Shown: in pieces, positions 20,801 to 26,967 of the stretch
Position numbering within the stretch: the stretch's first letter is position 1
Layout of the letters: each line of letters begins with the position of its first letter
NCBI RefSeq assembly: GCF_900116615.1
Contig: NZ_FPBF01000005.1
Location: 131,552 to 195,551 of the forward strand
Direction of reading: 5' to 3'
Length of the DNA stretch: 64,000 bases
Source of the DNA: Algoriphagus locisalis
GTDB lineage: Bacteria; Bacteroidota; Bacteroidia; Cytophagales; Cyclobacteriaceae
The notes under the pieces: model-generated
The model's database searches: none
The model's input: only the letters and a program-made list of their open reading frames with translations
What the model was told of the DNA's origin: nothing
Position numbers and translations under genes: made by a program

Positions 20801-21891
20801 GATGGGCTGAAAGTACCGCCAGCATTTGAAGACCAAATTCCAGTGGAGGCTGTGCCCCCGACACTGCCACCTAGAGCGGCTGAAGTTCCTCCTTGGCAAA
20901 TAGGGGACATGCTGGTTCCTGCGTTTACAGTACATGTAGTGGGTTTAAGGGCTAGAAGTATTGCGCCAAAGTAAGAGTCAGAATTTCCAGAAAGTTCTAC
21001 ATCTCCATCACCTGTATTTCCAGTGTTAGGATTAGGTGCCCATGCCGCACCAATTGACATATCTAAATTTTCATTTATATCATCATCATAAATTTCAGTT
21101 AACGTCAAGTTTCCCGGACCAGGGGTGTTTGTAATCCACTCTGAATAGCTTCGATCGTTGTTTACGAATCCTAACATTAATAGTGCATTTCCTGGAGTAG
21201 AAGGGGAGATTTGATCAGCTTCTAAATCATCATCATAACCAGTTGTAAGTGACCCTACGGCATCAAAAGGGTCAGAAGTATCAACTCCAGAAAAAGCTAC
21301 AATTCCTCCAATCATATGATCGGTGTCCGGATGTCCGAAAAAAGTGAAATTTGGAGAAATTACGTCCCCTGCATCTGCGATTTTGTATAGGATGGTTTGC
21401 CACCATGTTTCAGTTGTTGGTGACCAACCTCCACTATAATCATTTTCAATTTCTGATCCTGAAAGAATAGTCCACCCTGAAGCTGTTGCATTTTGTAGAC
21501 TGCCAGCACCTCCAAATGCACCTGCTTGCCCTATATTGGCAATCATTATATCTCCCACTGCTAAGCCCGTAGGTCTGTTGATAGTGATGGAATTGTTATT
21601 TACAGAATTTGTGCTTGAACCCCTCAATGCTATCTGCCCCATCCCCTCACTAACAACCCCAATTCCTAAAACTAAAATCAGGATAAACTTGGTAAGGATA
21701 GAATTAAAAACAAATGAGGGATGTGACTGGTTTTTTCTACTTATTATCCCAAAAAAAATACATAGTCCTTCCATCACTTCTAAAGCCTGAACTGAAAACA
21801 GAATGCCGCTTCTAGAGTCAAGTGGGGTGTCATTGTTTATTTTGGGCGTGTTTTTTCTCATAAAACCATAAAAACTGCTATAAACATACAA
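8848..21891 (-). CDS. Giant T9SS-exported surface protein with PKD/Ig-like repeats
   Basis: One unbroken frame of 4347 codons. A signal peptide ends near residue 86 (EGMG-Q), so the true start may be Met11, or Met40 at 21774. Rough order: N-terminal beta domain 87-320; six Ig-like repeats with a CQGGTS motif 320-850; glycine-rich domain 877-1064; Big_2-like repeats 1077-1380; six PKD-like repeats 1384-1937 (pattern PTFT..P...VC.G..VTYTT..GQ.NY.W); three variant repeats 1937-2240; six more PKD-like repeats 2244-2800; a jelly-roll-like domain 3057-3270; Ig-like and HYR-like domains; a second glycine-rich domain 3887-4147; and a T9SS sorting module 4150-4347 (KVYPNPTTGDP...VYTLEISWG). Each repeat carries a conserved Cys pair. 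Such proteins are usually gliding or attachment adhesins (compare SprB). The function is inferred. No frameshift was seen. Confidence 0.85.
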   Translation of the reverse strand: MYVYSSFYGFMRKNTPKINNDTPLDSRSGILFSVQALEVMEGLCIFFGIISRKNQSHPSFVFNSILTKFILILVLGIGVVSEGMGQIALRGSSTNSVNNNSITINRPTGLAVGDIMIANIGQAGAFGGAGSLQNATASGWTILSGSEIENDYSGGWSPTTETWWQTILYKIADAGDVISPNFTFFGHPDTDHMIGGIVAFSGVDTSDPFDAVGSLTTGYDDDLEADQISPSTPGNALLMLGFVNNDRSYSEWITNTPGPGNLTLTEIYDDDINENLDMSIGAAWAPNPNTGNTGDGDVELSGNSDSYFGAILLALKPTTCTVNAGTSMSPICQGGTSAALGGSVGGTASTGIWSSNAGGTFSPSATNLNATWTPPAGYTGTATLSLTTTGGSCVRTDSKTIVVNPNPTLTIGPSLAAICQRGTSAPLGGSVSGGATGGVWSDGGIGGTFSPSSTALNATWTPPANYSGTATITLTTSGGSCGTTSSSKTITVNPGATANPGGALAAICQGGTSAQMGGSIGGVATSGTWSGGSGSWTNASNPATATYTAGPAESGLITLTLTTSGGTCGTTSVSKTILVNALPQANAGPALAGICQGQSTPAMGGSVSGSVSGGIWSGGAGIWTNPTNPATATYTPGVSETGTITLTLTTVGGACGVATATKTLTITTSPTAIAGGALAEICDGETSAPMGGSIGGAATSGTWTNLNGNGTWTNANSPANATYTAGSNDSALGVITLQLTASGGSCSNVLVTKTITVNPGKTVTPVTTETFCFFTGEVDLSHSTTGVTGINGDGVDGANGLPEGVSATFNSSTGEISITGNPIELGTFTYSIELLGTCGVAAATGTIIVEDCGCVETLDFDPLLTYPQIWTVPDGVTEIIVEAWGGGGRGGRRTGSTSRAGGGGGGGYSRSIITVSPGEVFNHSVGVGGNNSNIDGGNTTFGTGLLARGGSGVGDSGNGGAGGAVGTGNDVTFLGGNGGNQSNSGGTQGSGGGGSSGYAISSGANGGVITPGTIPIASDGGNGGAGTNSSNTSGQPGQAPGGGGGGSRFNGGSSVLGGAGGAGRIRISYTLTAGIVNGPQSICEGGTTTFTSNMDGGAWSSSDESIATVDPDTGVITGVSAGAANIRYTITGCTVATSSRTVFVSKPVSPGTISGDQDICIGEDSQLFSTTSFGTWSSDDPAIATVSSTGLVTGVSAGPPVEIFYTLPASGGCPAPQTSIFVTVTSPPDAGTLSGDPEVCEGGTSTFSSTMTGGTWSSGNPTVATVDPSTGVVTGVSAGSAILTYTVSGSGGCEDDFETQSITVTPLADAGTLSGADELCVGQSSTFTSTTLGGTWSSSNTSVASVNSSTGQVTALASGTTTISYTVTGSGSCADDTATRSLTINALPTPSFTAQPTGVVCIGEEVTYSTQSGQFNYDWQISGTLGTDYTISSGGTSTANSLTLIWLTQGTKQVFLSYSNSSGCSAAAYINSTVTVSPLPSPIFLVEPSDDYCLGEIVTYTTQSGRANYTWNISGVQGTDYTIATGGLSTNSISIEWLTTGSKTVTVNYENASGCAGASPASNSINLNERPSPTFTSAPSGAVCIGQEYTYTTQSSAGISNYDWTVSGDEGIDFTVTAGSDNTVTIIWLTEGQKTVTVNYENTSGCEGISPAISTIDLDPLPVPTFTAEPANPVCIGDEVTYTTEAGQSNYIWTVSGVETSDYTITSGSVGTSSNTVTIEWLTDGDKTVTVSYTNPNGCASALSASNTITLDPLPVPTFTVEPSDPVCIGEAVTYTTEAGQTNYSWTISGAAGTDYTITAGGISTSSNTVTVQWLTNGVKTVTVNYTDANGCTGIAPASNTITLDPLPAPSFTVEPSNPVCLNDAVTYTTEGGQNNYVWDIPGASGSDYTITGGGVGSNSVTIQWLSSGSKTVTVNYTDINGCSIPTPASNTIEVSTPVTIDPEIDPGQLGDTECFGDGFDPITITATGSGLSFQWYRKPDNSDISTDPGTAVSGAISATFTPPSTPEGISYYYVVVSGTCSGPIASDLTGAYIVSESGTAINIDLDPAAQNEEFCLGDGPFSELEIAATGDGGIAATYQWYQNTTPDNSTGVLLTGATDPTFTPPSDASVADGLPRYYYATATSPSCGTVTSSISGAFIVNPLTSIDSEDLSGDTICEGEGPFSPISVSASGTGTLSYQWYSNTTGVINAGVDTQVGTDSNTFTPPSTIADGVPVFYYVVVSSSGACGPNQTSSISGAFVVNELPVPTLTPTPSAEVCVGTSITYTTESGQSNYVWTVQGTEGSDYTITGGGSTNDDSLTLTWLTDGTKEVTINYNNSNNCAAATATSISTLVNALTVPTFTTAPAAEVCVGASVTYTTESGQSNYSWTVLGTAGIDFNITGGGIGATDNTVTLTWLTDGTKDVSVSYTNGNNCTSATPTINSTVVNALPEPTFTSSPPAEVCVGTPVTYTTQSGQSNYIWTVQGTAGTDYNITAGGIGTSSSSVTLRWLTAGTKNVSVNYTNSDNCTPAAAVVNSTIVNALPTPTFTAAPPTEVCVGESVTYSTETGQTNYIWTVPGTLGTDYTITAGGIGTSDDNVTLTWLTAGTKNVSINYSNANTCTAVAAVVNSTIVNALPVPTFTTQPSTDVCVGSSVTYTTQPNQDNYVWSLPGTAGSDYTITTGGIGPFDNSVTLTWLSSGTKNVTVNYSNSNNCTAATAVSNTIDVDPLPTPTFTVAPSADLCIGAPVTYATESGQSNYIWTVSGTAGTDYTITSGGLGSTNHTVTLTWLTSGTKNVTVNYSNAGGCTAVSAISNSTDVNVTPVITDISGTVICSGDTFEVIPLNGTDGSVPAGTTYTWIVSSNGNVNGESDQANPQTNISQTLTNTSLVDQTVTYTVTPTTPDGCVGNTFEVDVLVRPVATVDPISDQDIGCSGQSTTAVNFSGNAVSGVVYNWTNTHPEIGLAASGNGNIPAFVTENPSSGPITATITVTPTVNGCPGPSESFTITVDPTPVITLQTDYCAVDGAVLLVASSNVTNTDFEWSTGETTPSITVNIAGSYSVTATSPDGCVSTSSISIAEELIEDGSFTKFDPDNPSFFTEYETNQVSQYLRRFGNGNVNGDTGLWPEGLYAIDESAWSPSDNVGYHTNFHGRDHTNNATGPRNFMMVNGGKLIGSPLRQPVIWRQEVTVEPFTEYYFSAWAMNLNEASPARLQFKINGQLVGTVLDLDNAPKPTSEAQVSLDNWREFRSNPSWSSGTSTTAIIEIVNLNTALGGNDFALDDISFGTLSPFIRLTSDAGTDDSQVVCEDSPIIDIEYAVGGGLAGPLVTGLPVGVTATWNGVNLRISGFPAEAGEYTYEVFTTGSCQQVRVEGLITVKDVPEAGTITSDQTICEGDTPEPITGSVYSPQDAGAVITYRWEMNTDLSTPNWVDVPGDPTGADYSPPLLTETTQYRRYTTSTVNGLSCEGQASDPVTITLQSEPVAGTIGADQTICSGDDPAEFTSTDAGSGDGAISYIWQFRNSTNTTWTAISGAINATYDSPALYEDTEFRRITVSTLNGVDCFSDPTPSVEVTMRPETSVDPAYQELTLCLGVPQVNIIHNTANADNISNEGVAGANGLPLGVSAEFNDATGEIAVSGTPTEVGVFNYSITVFGECNDEIATGTITVDDPSYPISDIQVVNPTSLPGSSTFTVFGPELAPGDYKINYSTSGANAIADQTITVTVNTAGQFSFDSEEYYNEGTTILTINSIEGIADTCPYSVPANNTVPFGINCSTEYLEADGDAIYSVGAGVSEVTIQAFGDGGPNIATIPVSAGQQIFLVFDGSDIFATQVPETEPKADQLAQAIVSTTGPNGKFVVTYDCTTPPPCSGTGDIYQYTDSEGYTVIRVTGDCSSWTWTAPDGLDEFEVLVVGGGGGGGYGEAAGGGGGGEVIYQEFTGVSMNGLPGLQGAVFNITPGGIGVGASGVNMQGGDGAGSTFTGPGFTYGGSNTFSGLTAAGGGGGGSSSSDNTIRPGRDGASGGGGAAAGSDDSTGGYASAGAGYDGGNGYGQSYGSSGAGGGGVTSGGGNGSGDATQLRAGTGGNGDMQVISGEEIYYGAGGGGTSSGATVNEPGMGGSQYTSGGTTFYAGGRGNNTGLGLPATTYGSGGGAGRTGGSNGFQGVVYIRYPNFRILPVEYLYFNATYEADQRTGNLTWATAKEWENDRFEIQRAVNDVKEWETIGEVAGAGYSESKVAYDYTDNDLPASGGNIFYRLKQFDFDGDSTFSVTRSIQVEPIPGYSYWKVYPNPTTGDPLNLELIAIGDYNDEPVTVRIIAATGQFGVIETTVLGTLSEQLSNWLWGKAAGVYTLEISWGDKREYHKVILRR

Positions 21892-22059
21892 AAAAAACCA
21901 TTTTATACTTCAGTAAGCCTGAAGCTATTCTGGGAGATGAAGGGTGTTTTAAAATTATGTTTTGCAAATGGGTGAGAAACAAAAATAATAATAAGGCTTT
22001 TATGGCTATAATTCAAAAAGTCAGGACCTTCCTGCTCAGTTTTAGTCTATGTTGAAGTT

Positions 22060-22440
22060 TCCAAGCCGGCCTTTCAGGCCTGCGGTCACCGCAGGTTTTA
22101 TCAAGTCCCAGTCCTGGCGGACTGGGTTAATAGAAGTCGGCCTTTCAGGCCTTTTACAATTAACGGAATAATATAGGCCTAGTATCTTGCTGCATTACTG
22201 CATTACTCCAAATCCTAGCCCAAATGGTCTGGATTGGCATAAGTCGGCCCCTTGGTCCTAAAGTTGGGTAGCCATCTATGAGTGTAATGAGAAGTATCTA
22301 TTTGGGTATCATTATTTATTCAAGGCTGAAAGCCTGACTCATATCAGCTTAGGGTGCAGCCCTAAGATCAGGGTGCAGCCCTAAGTTCGGGGTCCAGCCC
22401 CGAAAAAACAGGAAATACCCCATGAGGTCTGAAAGACCGT
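22060..22440. repeat. REP-type palindrome array upstream of RAYT
   Basis: Short palindromic units recur here: AAGTCGGCCTTTCAGGCCT-type units (near 22064, 22135 and a variant near 22231), a CCCAGTCCTGGCGGACTGGG hairpin (near 22107), and a composite at 22322-22395 with GGCTGAAAGCC, TTAGGGTGCAGCCCTAA and GGGGTCCAGCCCC hairpins, then GGTCTGAAAGACC (22426-22438). The same set, in the same order, follows the transposase twice. This is the layout of REP/BIME sequences mobilised by RAYT enzymes. The segment 21892-22060 between the giant gene and the array shows nothing else. Confidence 0.8.
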
Positions 22441-22545
22441 ATTCAGTTAGTATTTAATTTTTAATCCCAGAGGATCTGATTAAATTTTTATTAGTTAAAT
22501 TAGTCAGTATTTAACCTACTGATTTTCATTTAATTCCTAGAAATT

Positions 22546-22992
22546 ATGGCACAATCCTTATCTAAAGTTTACCTCCATATTGTTTTTTCTACCAAAAGAC
22601 GGATTCCATATGTAAAGGAGGAATTCAAAGAGGCTATGGAATCTTATTTGGTTAAAGTAGGGAGTGATTTAGGCTCTTTCACCGAATCTATTTATCTGAA
22701 CCCAGACCATTTACATTGGTTGTGTACCTTACCAAGAACGATCGCCATAGCAGAATTTTTGAACAAGGTGAAATCCAATTCATCAAAGATTGGCAAGCTT
22801 GAGGTTTCTCCTCATTTTGCTTGGCAAAATGGCTATGGTGCTTTTTCGGTCAGCCAATCTAAAGTGGAGACAGTGAGAGCGTATATTTTGAATCAACACG
22901 AACATCATCGAAAAGTTACTTTTCAGGAGGAGTTTAGGAAATTTTTAGAGGAGTATAGGATAGAATATGATGAAAAATATGTTTGGGATTGA
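22546..22992 (+). CDS. REP-associated tyrosine transposase (IS200/IS605-like)
   Basis: This 148-residue protein is complete for the Y1-transposase family. It opens KVYLHIVFSTKRR, has the HUH metal motif as HLH in NPDHLHWLC (residues ~61-69), an FAWQNGYGAFSVS block, and the catalytic tyrosine in AYILNQHEHHRK (near residue 114). RAYTs cut and join single-stranded DNA at REP hairpins; unlike true insertion sequences they are usually single-copy and domesticated. It is flanked on both sides by the palindrome arrays described separately, and a 3' fragment of the gene is duplicated at 23375-23488. ATG 22546 is the only sensible start, preceded by an AT-rich 100-nt spacer. It may still be active, since the active-site residues are intact. 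Confidence 0.9.
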   Translation: MAQSLSKVYLHIVFSTKRRIPYVKEEFKEAMESYLVKVGSDLGSFTESIYLNPDHLHWLCTLPRTIAIAEFLNKVKSNSSKIGKLEVSPHFAWQNGYGAFSVSQSKVETVRAYILNQHEHHRKVTFQEEFRKFLEEYRIEYDEKYVWD

Positions 22993-23374
22993 CGAGGATA
23001 AGTCGGCCCTTCAGGCCTATGATCATCTTAGGTTTTGTCAAGTCCCAGTCCTGGTGGACTGGGTTAATAGAAGTCGGCCTTTCAGGCCTTGGATCAGTTC
23101 AGTGTTTGCCAAATCCCAGTCCTGACGGTCTGGGTTGACATAAGTCGGCCCCTTGGGCCTTTTGCAATTAACTGAATAATATAGGCCTAGCATCTTGCAG
23201 CATTACTGCATTACTGCATTACTCCAAATCCTAGCCCAAATGGTCTGGATTGGCATAAGTCGGCCCCTTGGTCCTCAACTTTCTAAGAACGAAAATTTGA
23301 AATTCGATCAAAAGATTTTCATTCAGACTTCCAATTTAACAAGGCTGAAAGCCTGACTTATATCAGCTTAGGGT
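22993..23374. repeat. REP-type palindrome array downstream of RAYT
   Basis: The units seen upstream recur in the same order: GTCGGCCCTTCAGGCC-type (near 23001, 23073), 'CCCAGTCCTG...CTGGG' hairpins (near 23043, 23108), GTCGGCCCCTTGGGCC-type (near 23144, 23258) and GGCTGAAAGCC (23343). A long block (about 23160-23275) is nearly the same as 22153-22258, including an extra copy of GCATTACT. The array stops abruptly inside the AGGGTGCAGCCCT unit, where it joins the RAYT fragment. Confidence 0.8.
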
Positions 23375-23488
23375 GCTTATATCTTAAATCAAAACGAACA
23401 TCACAGGAAAGTTACTTTTCAGGAGGAGTTTAGGAGGTTTTTGGAGGAGTATAGGATAGAATATGATGAAAAATATGTTTGGGATTGA
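23375..23488 (+). pseudogene. 3' fragment of a second RAYT gene
   Basis: Thirty-seven codons plus stop, starting just before the catalytic-tyrosine motif (AYILNQNEHHRK) and running to the same VWD stop as the intact gene at 22546-22992. Only a few substitutions separate them. There is no start codon and the N-terminal three quarters, including the HUH motif, are missing, so it is non-functional. The offset between the copies is 496 bp, so fragment plus following array is a segmental tandem duplicate. Confidence 0.85.
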
Positions 23489-23835
23489 CGAGGATAAGTC
23501 GGCCCTTCAGGCCTATGATCATCTTAGGTTTTATCAAGTCCCAGTCCTGGTGGACTGGGTTAATAGTAGTCGGCCTTTCAGGCCTTGGTTCAGGTCAGTG
23601 TTCGCCAAATCCCAGTCCTGACGGTCTGGGTTTGTATAAGTCGGCCCCTTGGGCCTTAACTCTCTAACTGTAGGACAATTTGAAATAATATCAAAAAATT
23701 TTCATTCTGACTTCTTCAATTTTAATAAGGCTGAAAGCCTGACTTATATCAGCTTAGGGTGCAGCCCTAAGATCAGGGTGCAGCCCCGAGAAAGACAGGA
23801 TTTGAAATTCCCCGTGAGGTCTGAAAGACCGATTT
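23489..23835. repeat. Third REP-type palindrome array
   Basis: Near-identical to the array after the intact RAYT at an offset of 496 bp for the first ~160 bp, then the composite GGCTGAAAGCC / TTAGGGTGCAGCCCTAA / GGGTGCAGCCCC block (23727-23790) and GGTCTGAAAGACC (23818-23830), which closes the cluster exactly as it closes the first array. Confidence 0.8.
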
Positions 23836-23851
23836 AATGGCAATGGATTGC

Positions 23852-23885
23852 AAAAAAAATACCCTAGCCTATCTGGCCAGGGTAT
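23852..23885 (-). terminator. Intrinsic terminator of rho
   Basis: On the minus strand ATACCC (23885-23880) pairs with GGGTAT (23864-23859), with a further GG/CC step inside, and is followed by eight T residues, 26 nt after the rho stop codon. Confidence 0.7.
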
Positions 23886-23910
23886 CTTGTGACAAGTATG
23901 TTGGGTTAGA

Positions 23911-25701
23911 TTACCCGTTCATAGAAATCAAAAACTCTGCATTATCTCTAGTTCCTTTCATTCTCTGTAAAAGGAATTCCATAGATTCCTGAGAGTTCAT
24001 GTCGCTCATCAGTTTACGAAGGATCCAAACACGCTGCATCTCTTCTTTGTCCATCAGTAGATCCTCACGACGAGTACCTGAATTAAGTACATCGATAGCA
24101 GGATAGATTCTTCTGTTGGAAAGCTTACGGTCGAGTGCAAGTTCCATGTTACCGGTTCCTTTGAATTCTTCAAAGATCACCTCATCCATTTTGGAACCTG
24201 TTTCTACCAGAGCTGTAGCGATGATGGTCAATGAACCACCATTTTCCACGTTACGCGCTGCTCCAAAGAAACGCTTTGGCTTGTGAAGTGCATTAGCATC
24301 CACACCACCGGAAAGTATCTTTCCTGAGCTAGGCACCACGGTATTGTGGGCTCTGGCAAGTCTGGTGATGGAATCCAAAAGGATCACTACATCATGACCT
24401 ACTTCCACCATACGCTTGGCTTTTTCCAAAACGATATTGGACACCTTCACGTGTCTGTCGGCAGTTTCATCAAATGTGGAGGATATTACCTCTGCATTTA
24501 CAGAACGAGCCATATCAGTCACTTCTTCAGGACGCTCATCGATCAATAAGATCATCAAGTGAACTTCTGGGTGATTTTTGGTGATGGCATTGGCGATCTG
24601 CTGAAGCAATACGGTTTTACCCGTTTTTGGCTGGGCTACGATCATGCCTCTTTGGCCTTTTCCGATAGGGGCAAATAGATCTACTACTCTGGTAGAGAAT
24701 TTGTCTCCTGAGGTCGAAAGGTTTAATCTCTCTTCAGGGAAAAGAGGGGTGAGGTATTCAAAAGGAACACGATCCCTGATTTCGTCTGTAGTCTTACCAT
24801 TTACGGTCGCGATCTTCAATAGGGCAAAATACTTTTCACCTTCCTTAGGCGGGCGGATAGATCCTTTGATATGATCACCTGTTTTTAGACCGAAAAGTTT
24901 TACCTGACTTGGAGATACATAAATATCATCCGGAGAAGCGAGGTAGTTGTAATCAAGTGAGCGAAGGAAGCCGTAGCCTTCTTGCATCATTTCCAATACG
25001 CCTTCATTTTCTATCACTCCATCGAATTCCCTTGGATTCACTCCTGGACGTCTTCTGTTAGAATGAGGTGTAGTCTCAGCAGCGGGTGCCATTACTTCAT
25101 CTGGAGATTTGAAATTTCTTCTTCTAGGAAGCTCTACTTCCTGCTCAGGTCTTGCCTGTGCAGGTTTAGGAGTAGGCTTGTCCTCTTTAGTTTCAGAAGT
25201 AGTATCCACTTCTTCCACTGCTTTTCTTCTTGGCCTGAATGTCTTTGGCTCTTCAGCGCTGGAATCAGCCTGTGGCTGTGGTTTTCTTTCAGGACGATCG
25301 GATTGTCCTTCCTTTTTAGCTTTCCAATCAGGCTTAGTTTCCTTGTTTCTCGGCTCTGGAGCTTTATTGGATGCTTCGGCTGGTGTTTCTTCTGCCTTAG
25401 GAATAGCTGTTACGTTTTGTCTTTTGAACTTCGGCTTGTATTCTGATTCTTCCGAAGCTTTGGGGGCTGCAGCTGCAGGTTTGGGTGTTTCTGCTGGAGT
25501 TGCTGGAGTTTCGGTTTGCTCTGTAGGGGCAAAAGGCTTCTTTTTTGGCAAGGCTTGCTCTGGGGTGATGGCCTGCTGGTCGAGGATGGCATAGACGAGT
25601 TCGTCTTTCTTAAGTGATTTGCGGTTTTTGACACCTAGCTCCTCAGCGATTTCCTTCAGTTCAGACAGTAACCTGACTCTGAGTTCTTCTATGTTGTACA
25701 T
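23911..25701 (-). CDS. rho: Transcription termination factor Rho
   Basis: Hexameric RNA helicase that ends transcription at unstructured C-rich RNA. The start [12 protein letters not shown] (25701) is chosen because it matches the Rho N-terminal helical domain; the open frame upstream to 25818 lacks family similarity. Residues 1-45 are the Rho N domain. Residues ~50-240 are a long Pro/Ala/Glu/Lys-rich disordered insert. The RNA-binding cold-shock-like domain follows ([15 protein letters not shown], near residue 240), then the ATPase domain with Walker [13 protein letters not shown] (near 358), Walker [15 protein letters not shown], and the Q/R-loop region [20 protein letters not shown]. It has 596 residues against 419 in E. 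coli, the excess being the insert. Bacteroidota Rho proteins are known for such inserts, and in Bacteroides thetaiotaomicron the insert drives phase separation. Confidence 0.96.
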   Translation of the reverse strand: MYNIEELRVRLLSELKEIAEELGVKNRKSLKKDELVYAILDQQAITPEQALPKKKPFAPTEQTETPATPAETPKPAAAAPKASEESEYKPKFKRQNVTAIPKAEETPAEASNKAPEPRNKETKPDWKAKKEGQSDRPERKPQPQADSSAEEPKTFRPRRKAVEEVDTTSETKEDKPTPKPAQARPEQEVELPRRRNFKSPDEVMAPAAETTPHSNRRRPGVNPREFDGVIENEGVLEMMQEGYGFLRSLDYNYLASPDDIYVSPSQVKLFGLKTGDHIKGSIRPPKEGEKYFALLKIATVNGKTTDEIRDRVPFEYLTPLFPEERLNLSTSGDKFSTRVVDLFAPIGKGQRGMIVAQPKTGKTVLLQQIANAITKNHPEVHLMILLIDERPEEVTDMARSVNAEVISSTFDETADRHVKVSNIVLEKAKRMVEVGHDVVILLDSITRLARAHNTVVPSSGKILSGGVDANALHKPKRFFGAARNVENGGSLTIIATALVETGSKMDEVIFEEFKGTGNMELALDRKLSNRRIYPAIDVLNSGTRREDLLMDKEEMQRVWILRKLMSDMNSQESMEFLLQRMKGTRDNAEFLISMNG

Positions 25702-25929
25702 AAAGAGGGTATGAAAATAAATAAAATGTAGTAAATGCGGTATTTGAGATCGTGGATGATTTTCTGAGCAAAAAAGATCTGCAGGAAATCTCAAGTCAAA
25801 GTGGGCTGACTTGCTCATTCACGGTGAAGTCACAATATTAAGCCATGACTTTGGATAATACAAATTATTGTTTTGGAATTGTGAAAATGGAAGTATAGAA
25901 TTGAGAATTTATAATGGAGAATTTTTTGA

Positions 25930-25973
25930 GCCACAGAGATATACAGAGGTTTACGCTGAGATGCACAGAGAAT
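25930..25973. repeat. Degenerate ACAGAG-type intergenic repeat
   Basis: The 400-bp spacer 25702-26101 between recO and rho holds spaced copies of CACAGAG/ACAGAG (25932, 25943, 25964) and, nearer recO (26072-26096), a GC-rich CGCCGCGCCGCCGCGAGA run. Similar short-period sequences occur at 26829 and 53484. No credible gene is present; the open frame at 25830-26105 on the minus strand has random-looking composition. Confidence 0.5.
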
Positions 25974-26101
25974 TTGAAATGGAGAATGAGAGAATTGGAG
26001 AATGGAGATTTTTTTAAGGCTCCCACAATCATTTGAGTATTTGAAAAACCTCAAATGTTCAAATTTTTTTCGCTGCGTCGCCGCGCCGCCGCGAGATATT
26101 C

Positions 26102-26791
26102 TCATTCATTGATCTGTCTCAAAATCGCCAACGACTTCCAGTTTCCGGGATTGTCTAAGTGCTGGCTGTAAAAATCCAGAAGATGATCCAGAAGCTTTTG
26201 GCGCAGTGCTTTTCCTACTTTTTGCTGATTGGAAAAAGAGTTAGTCATTAGAGAGGTCAGGTAGTTTTCAGCCAGACTGAGTTCTGTAATTGAAAAAGGC
26301 TGGGAGCGGCTTTCAGCCAAAAAACCTAGCGCCTCCTCTGGTGCGAAACCCAGAAAACTTGCCTTTTCAATCAGAAATACCAGTGGAAACTGCCCTAGAT
26401 GAACTTCCTTGCTGTCTAGATGCTCCACACATTCTTTGAGAAAGTCAAAGAGTGACTCGTTCTGATAATTTTCATAGATGGACTTACTGATGACTTCTGT
26501 TATAAAAAGTGCAATTCCTGTTCGCGTAAAATCAAAAGGAATTAGCTGGTGCGCACTATGGAGTTGGGCTTCTGATATTCTTTGCAATCCTCCATTATCT
26601 TTATCATATACGACAAGGTCCAAAAGAGTTAGCGGCTGATAAAGAGCTATTTTAGATTTATTTCCCTGGGTACGTACCCCATTGACCAGGTAGGATTTAA
26701 GTCCAAGTTCCCGAGTAAATATCTTCACTATGATACTTGTTTCCTTGTATCGAATGGCACTTAGTACTATCCCTTGGGTCTTTTTGAGCAT
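26102..26791 (-). CDS. recO: DNA repair protein RecO
   Basis: RecO loads RecA onto SSB-coated single-stranded DNA together with RecR (RecFOR pathway). The 229-residue length is normal. The N-terminal OB fold starts MLKKTQGIVLSAIRYKETS and continues to VNGVRTQGN, the family hallmark; the helical C-terminal part follows. The usual zinc-binding cysteines of some RecO proteins are not seen, which is common. It reads toward rho with a 400-bp repeat-bearing gap, so it probably has its own transcript. Confidence 0.93.
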   Translation of the reverse strand: MLKKTQGIVLSAIRYKETSIIVKIFTRELGLKSYLVNGVRTQGNKSKIALYQPLTLLDLVVYDKDNGGLQRISEAQLHSAHQLIPFDFTRTGIALFITEVISKSIYENYQNESLFDFLKECVEHLDSKEVHLGQFPLVFLIEKASFLGFAPEEALGFLAESRSQPFSITELSLAENYLTSLMTNSFSNQQKVGKALRQKLLDHLLDFYSQHLDNPGNWKSLAILRQINE

Positions 26792-26828
26792 TTTGTAATG
26801 TTTCCTGTAGCGTTCTGCTGTGTTTCCC

Positions 26829-26868
26829 GCAGATAAACGCAGAAAAGTTCGCAGATTTCACGCAGATA
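26829..26868. repeat. CGCAGAT short-period repeat
   Basis: Four spaced copies of CGCAGA(T) (26829, 26838, 26850, 26861) with spacers of 2-6 nt. It lies in the recO-tdk gap (26792-26967), which shows no gene or clear terminator. Related in style to 25930 and 53484. Confidence 0.5.
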
Positions 26869-26967
26869 TTTCATTTAGATTCTTTAAAGTCTTCTTTAAC
26901 TAGTCAATTTTTCATTTTGACTAACAATCCCAAATCCGACATCCCAAATCTGATATCTAAAATCCTA

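Noticed and set aside
9720-20974. Many plus- and minus-strand open frames of 60-173 codons inside the giant gene (for example 17843-18244 and 19733-20254 on the plus strand)
   Set aside because: They are shadows of a repetitive, stop-poor Gly/Thr/Ser/Val coding frame. They have no signal, domain or start context, and repeat as the host repeats do.
22060-23835. CRISPR array, suggested by many spaced short repeats
   Set aside because: Repeat units differ in type and length, spacers are themselves repeated between arrays, units are imperfect palindromes, and no cas gene is near. The RAYT gene explains them better.
23479-23837. Small plus-strand frames of 62 codons in the REP arrays
   Set aside because: They run across palindromic units and change composition at each unit; none has a plausible start or recognisable product.
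25109-25594. 161-codon plus-strand frame opposite rho
   Set aside because: It lies exactly over the low-complexity insert of Rho, whose biased codons keep the antisense frame open.
25830-26105. 91-codon minus-strand frame between recO and rho
   Set aside because: It covers the ACAGAG-type repeats and reads as random residues, with no domain, no signal peptide and no clear start context.
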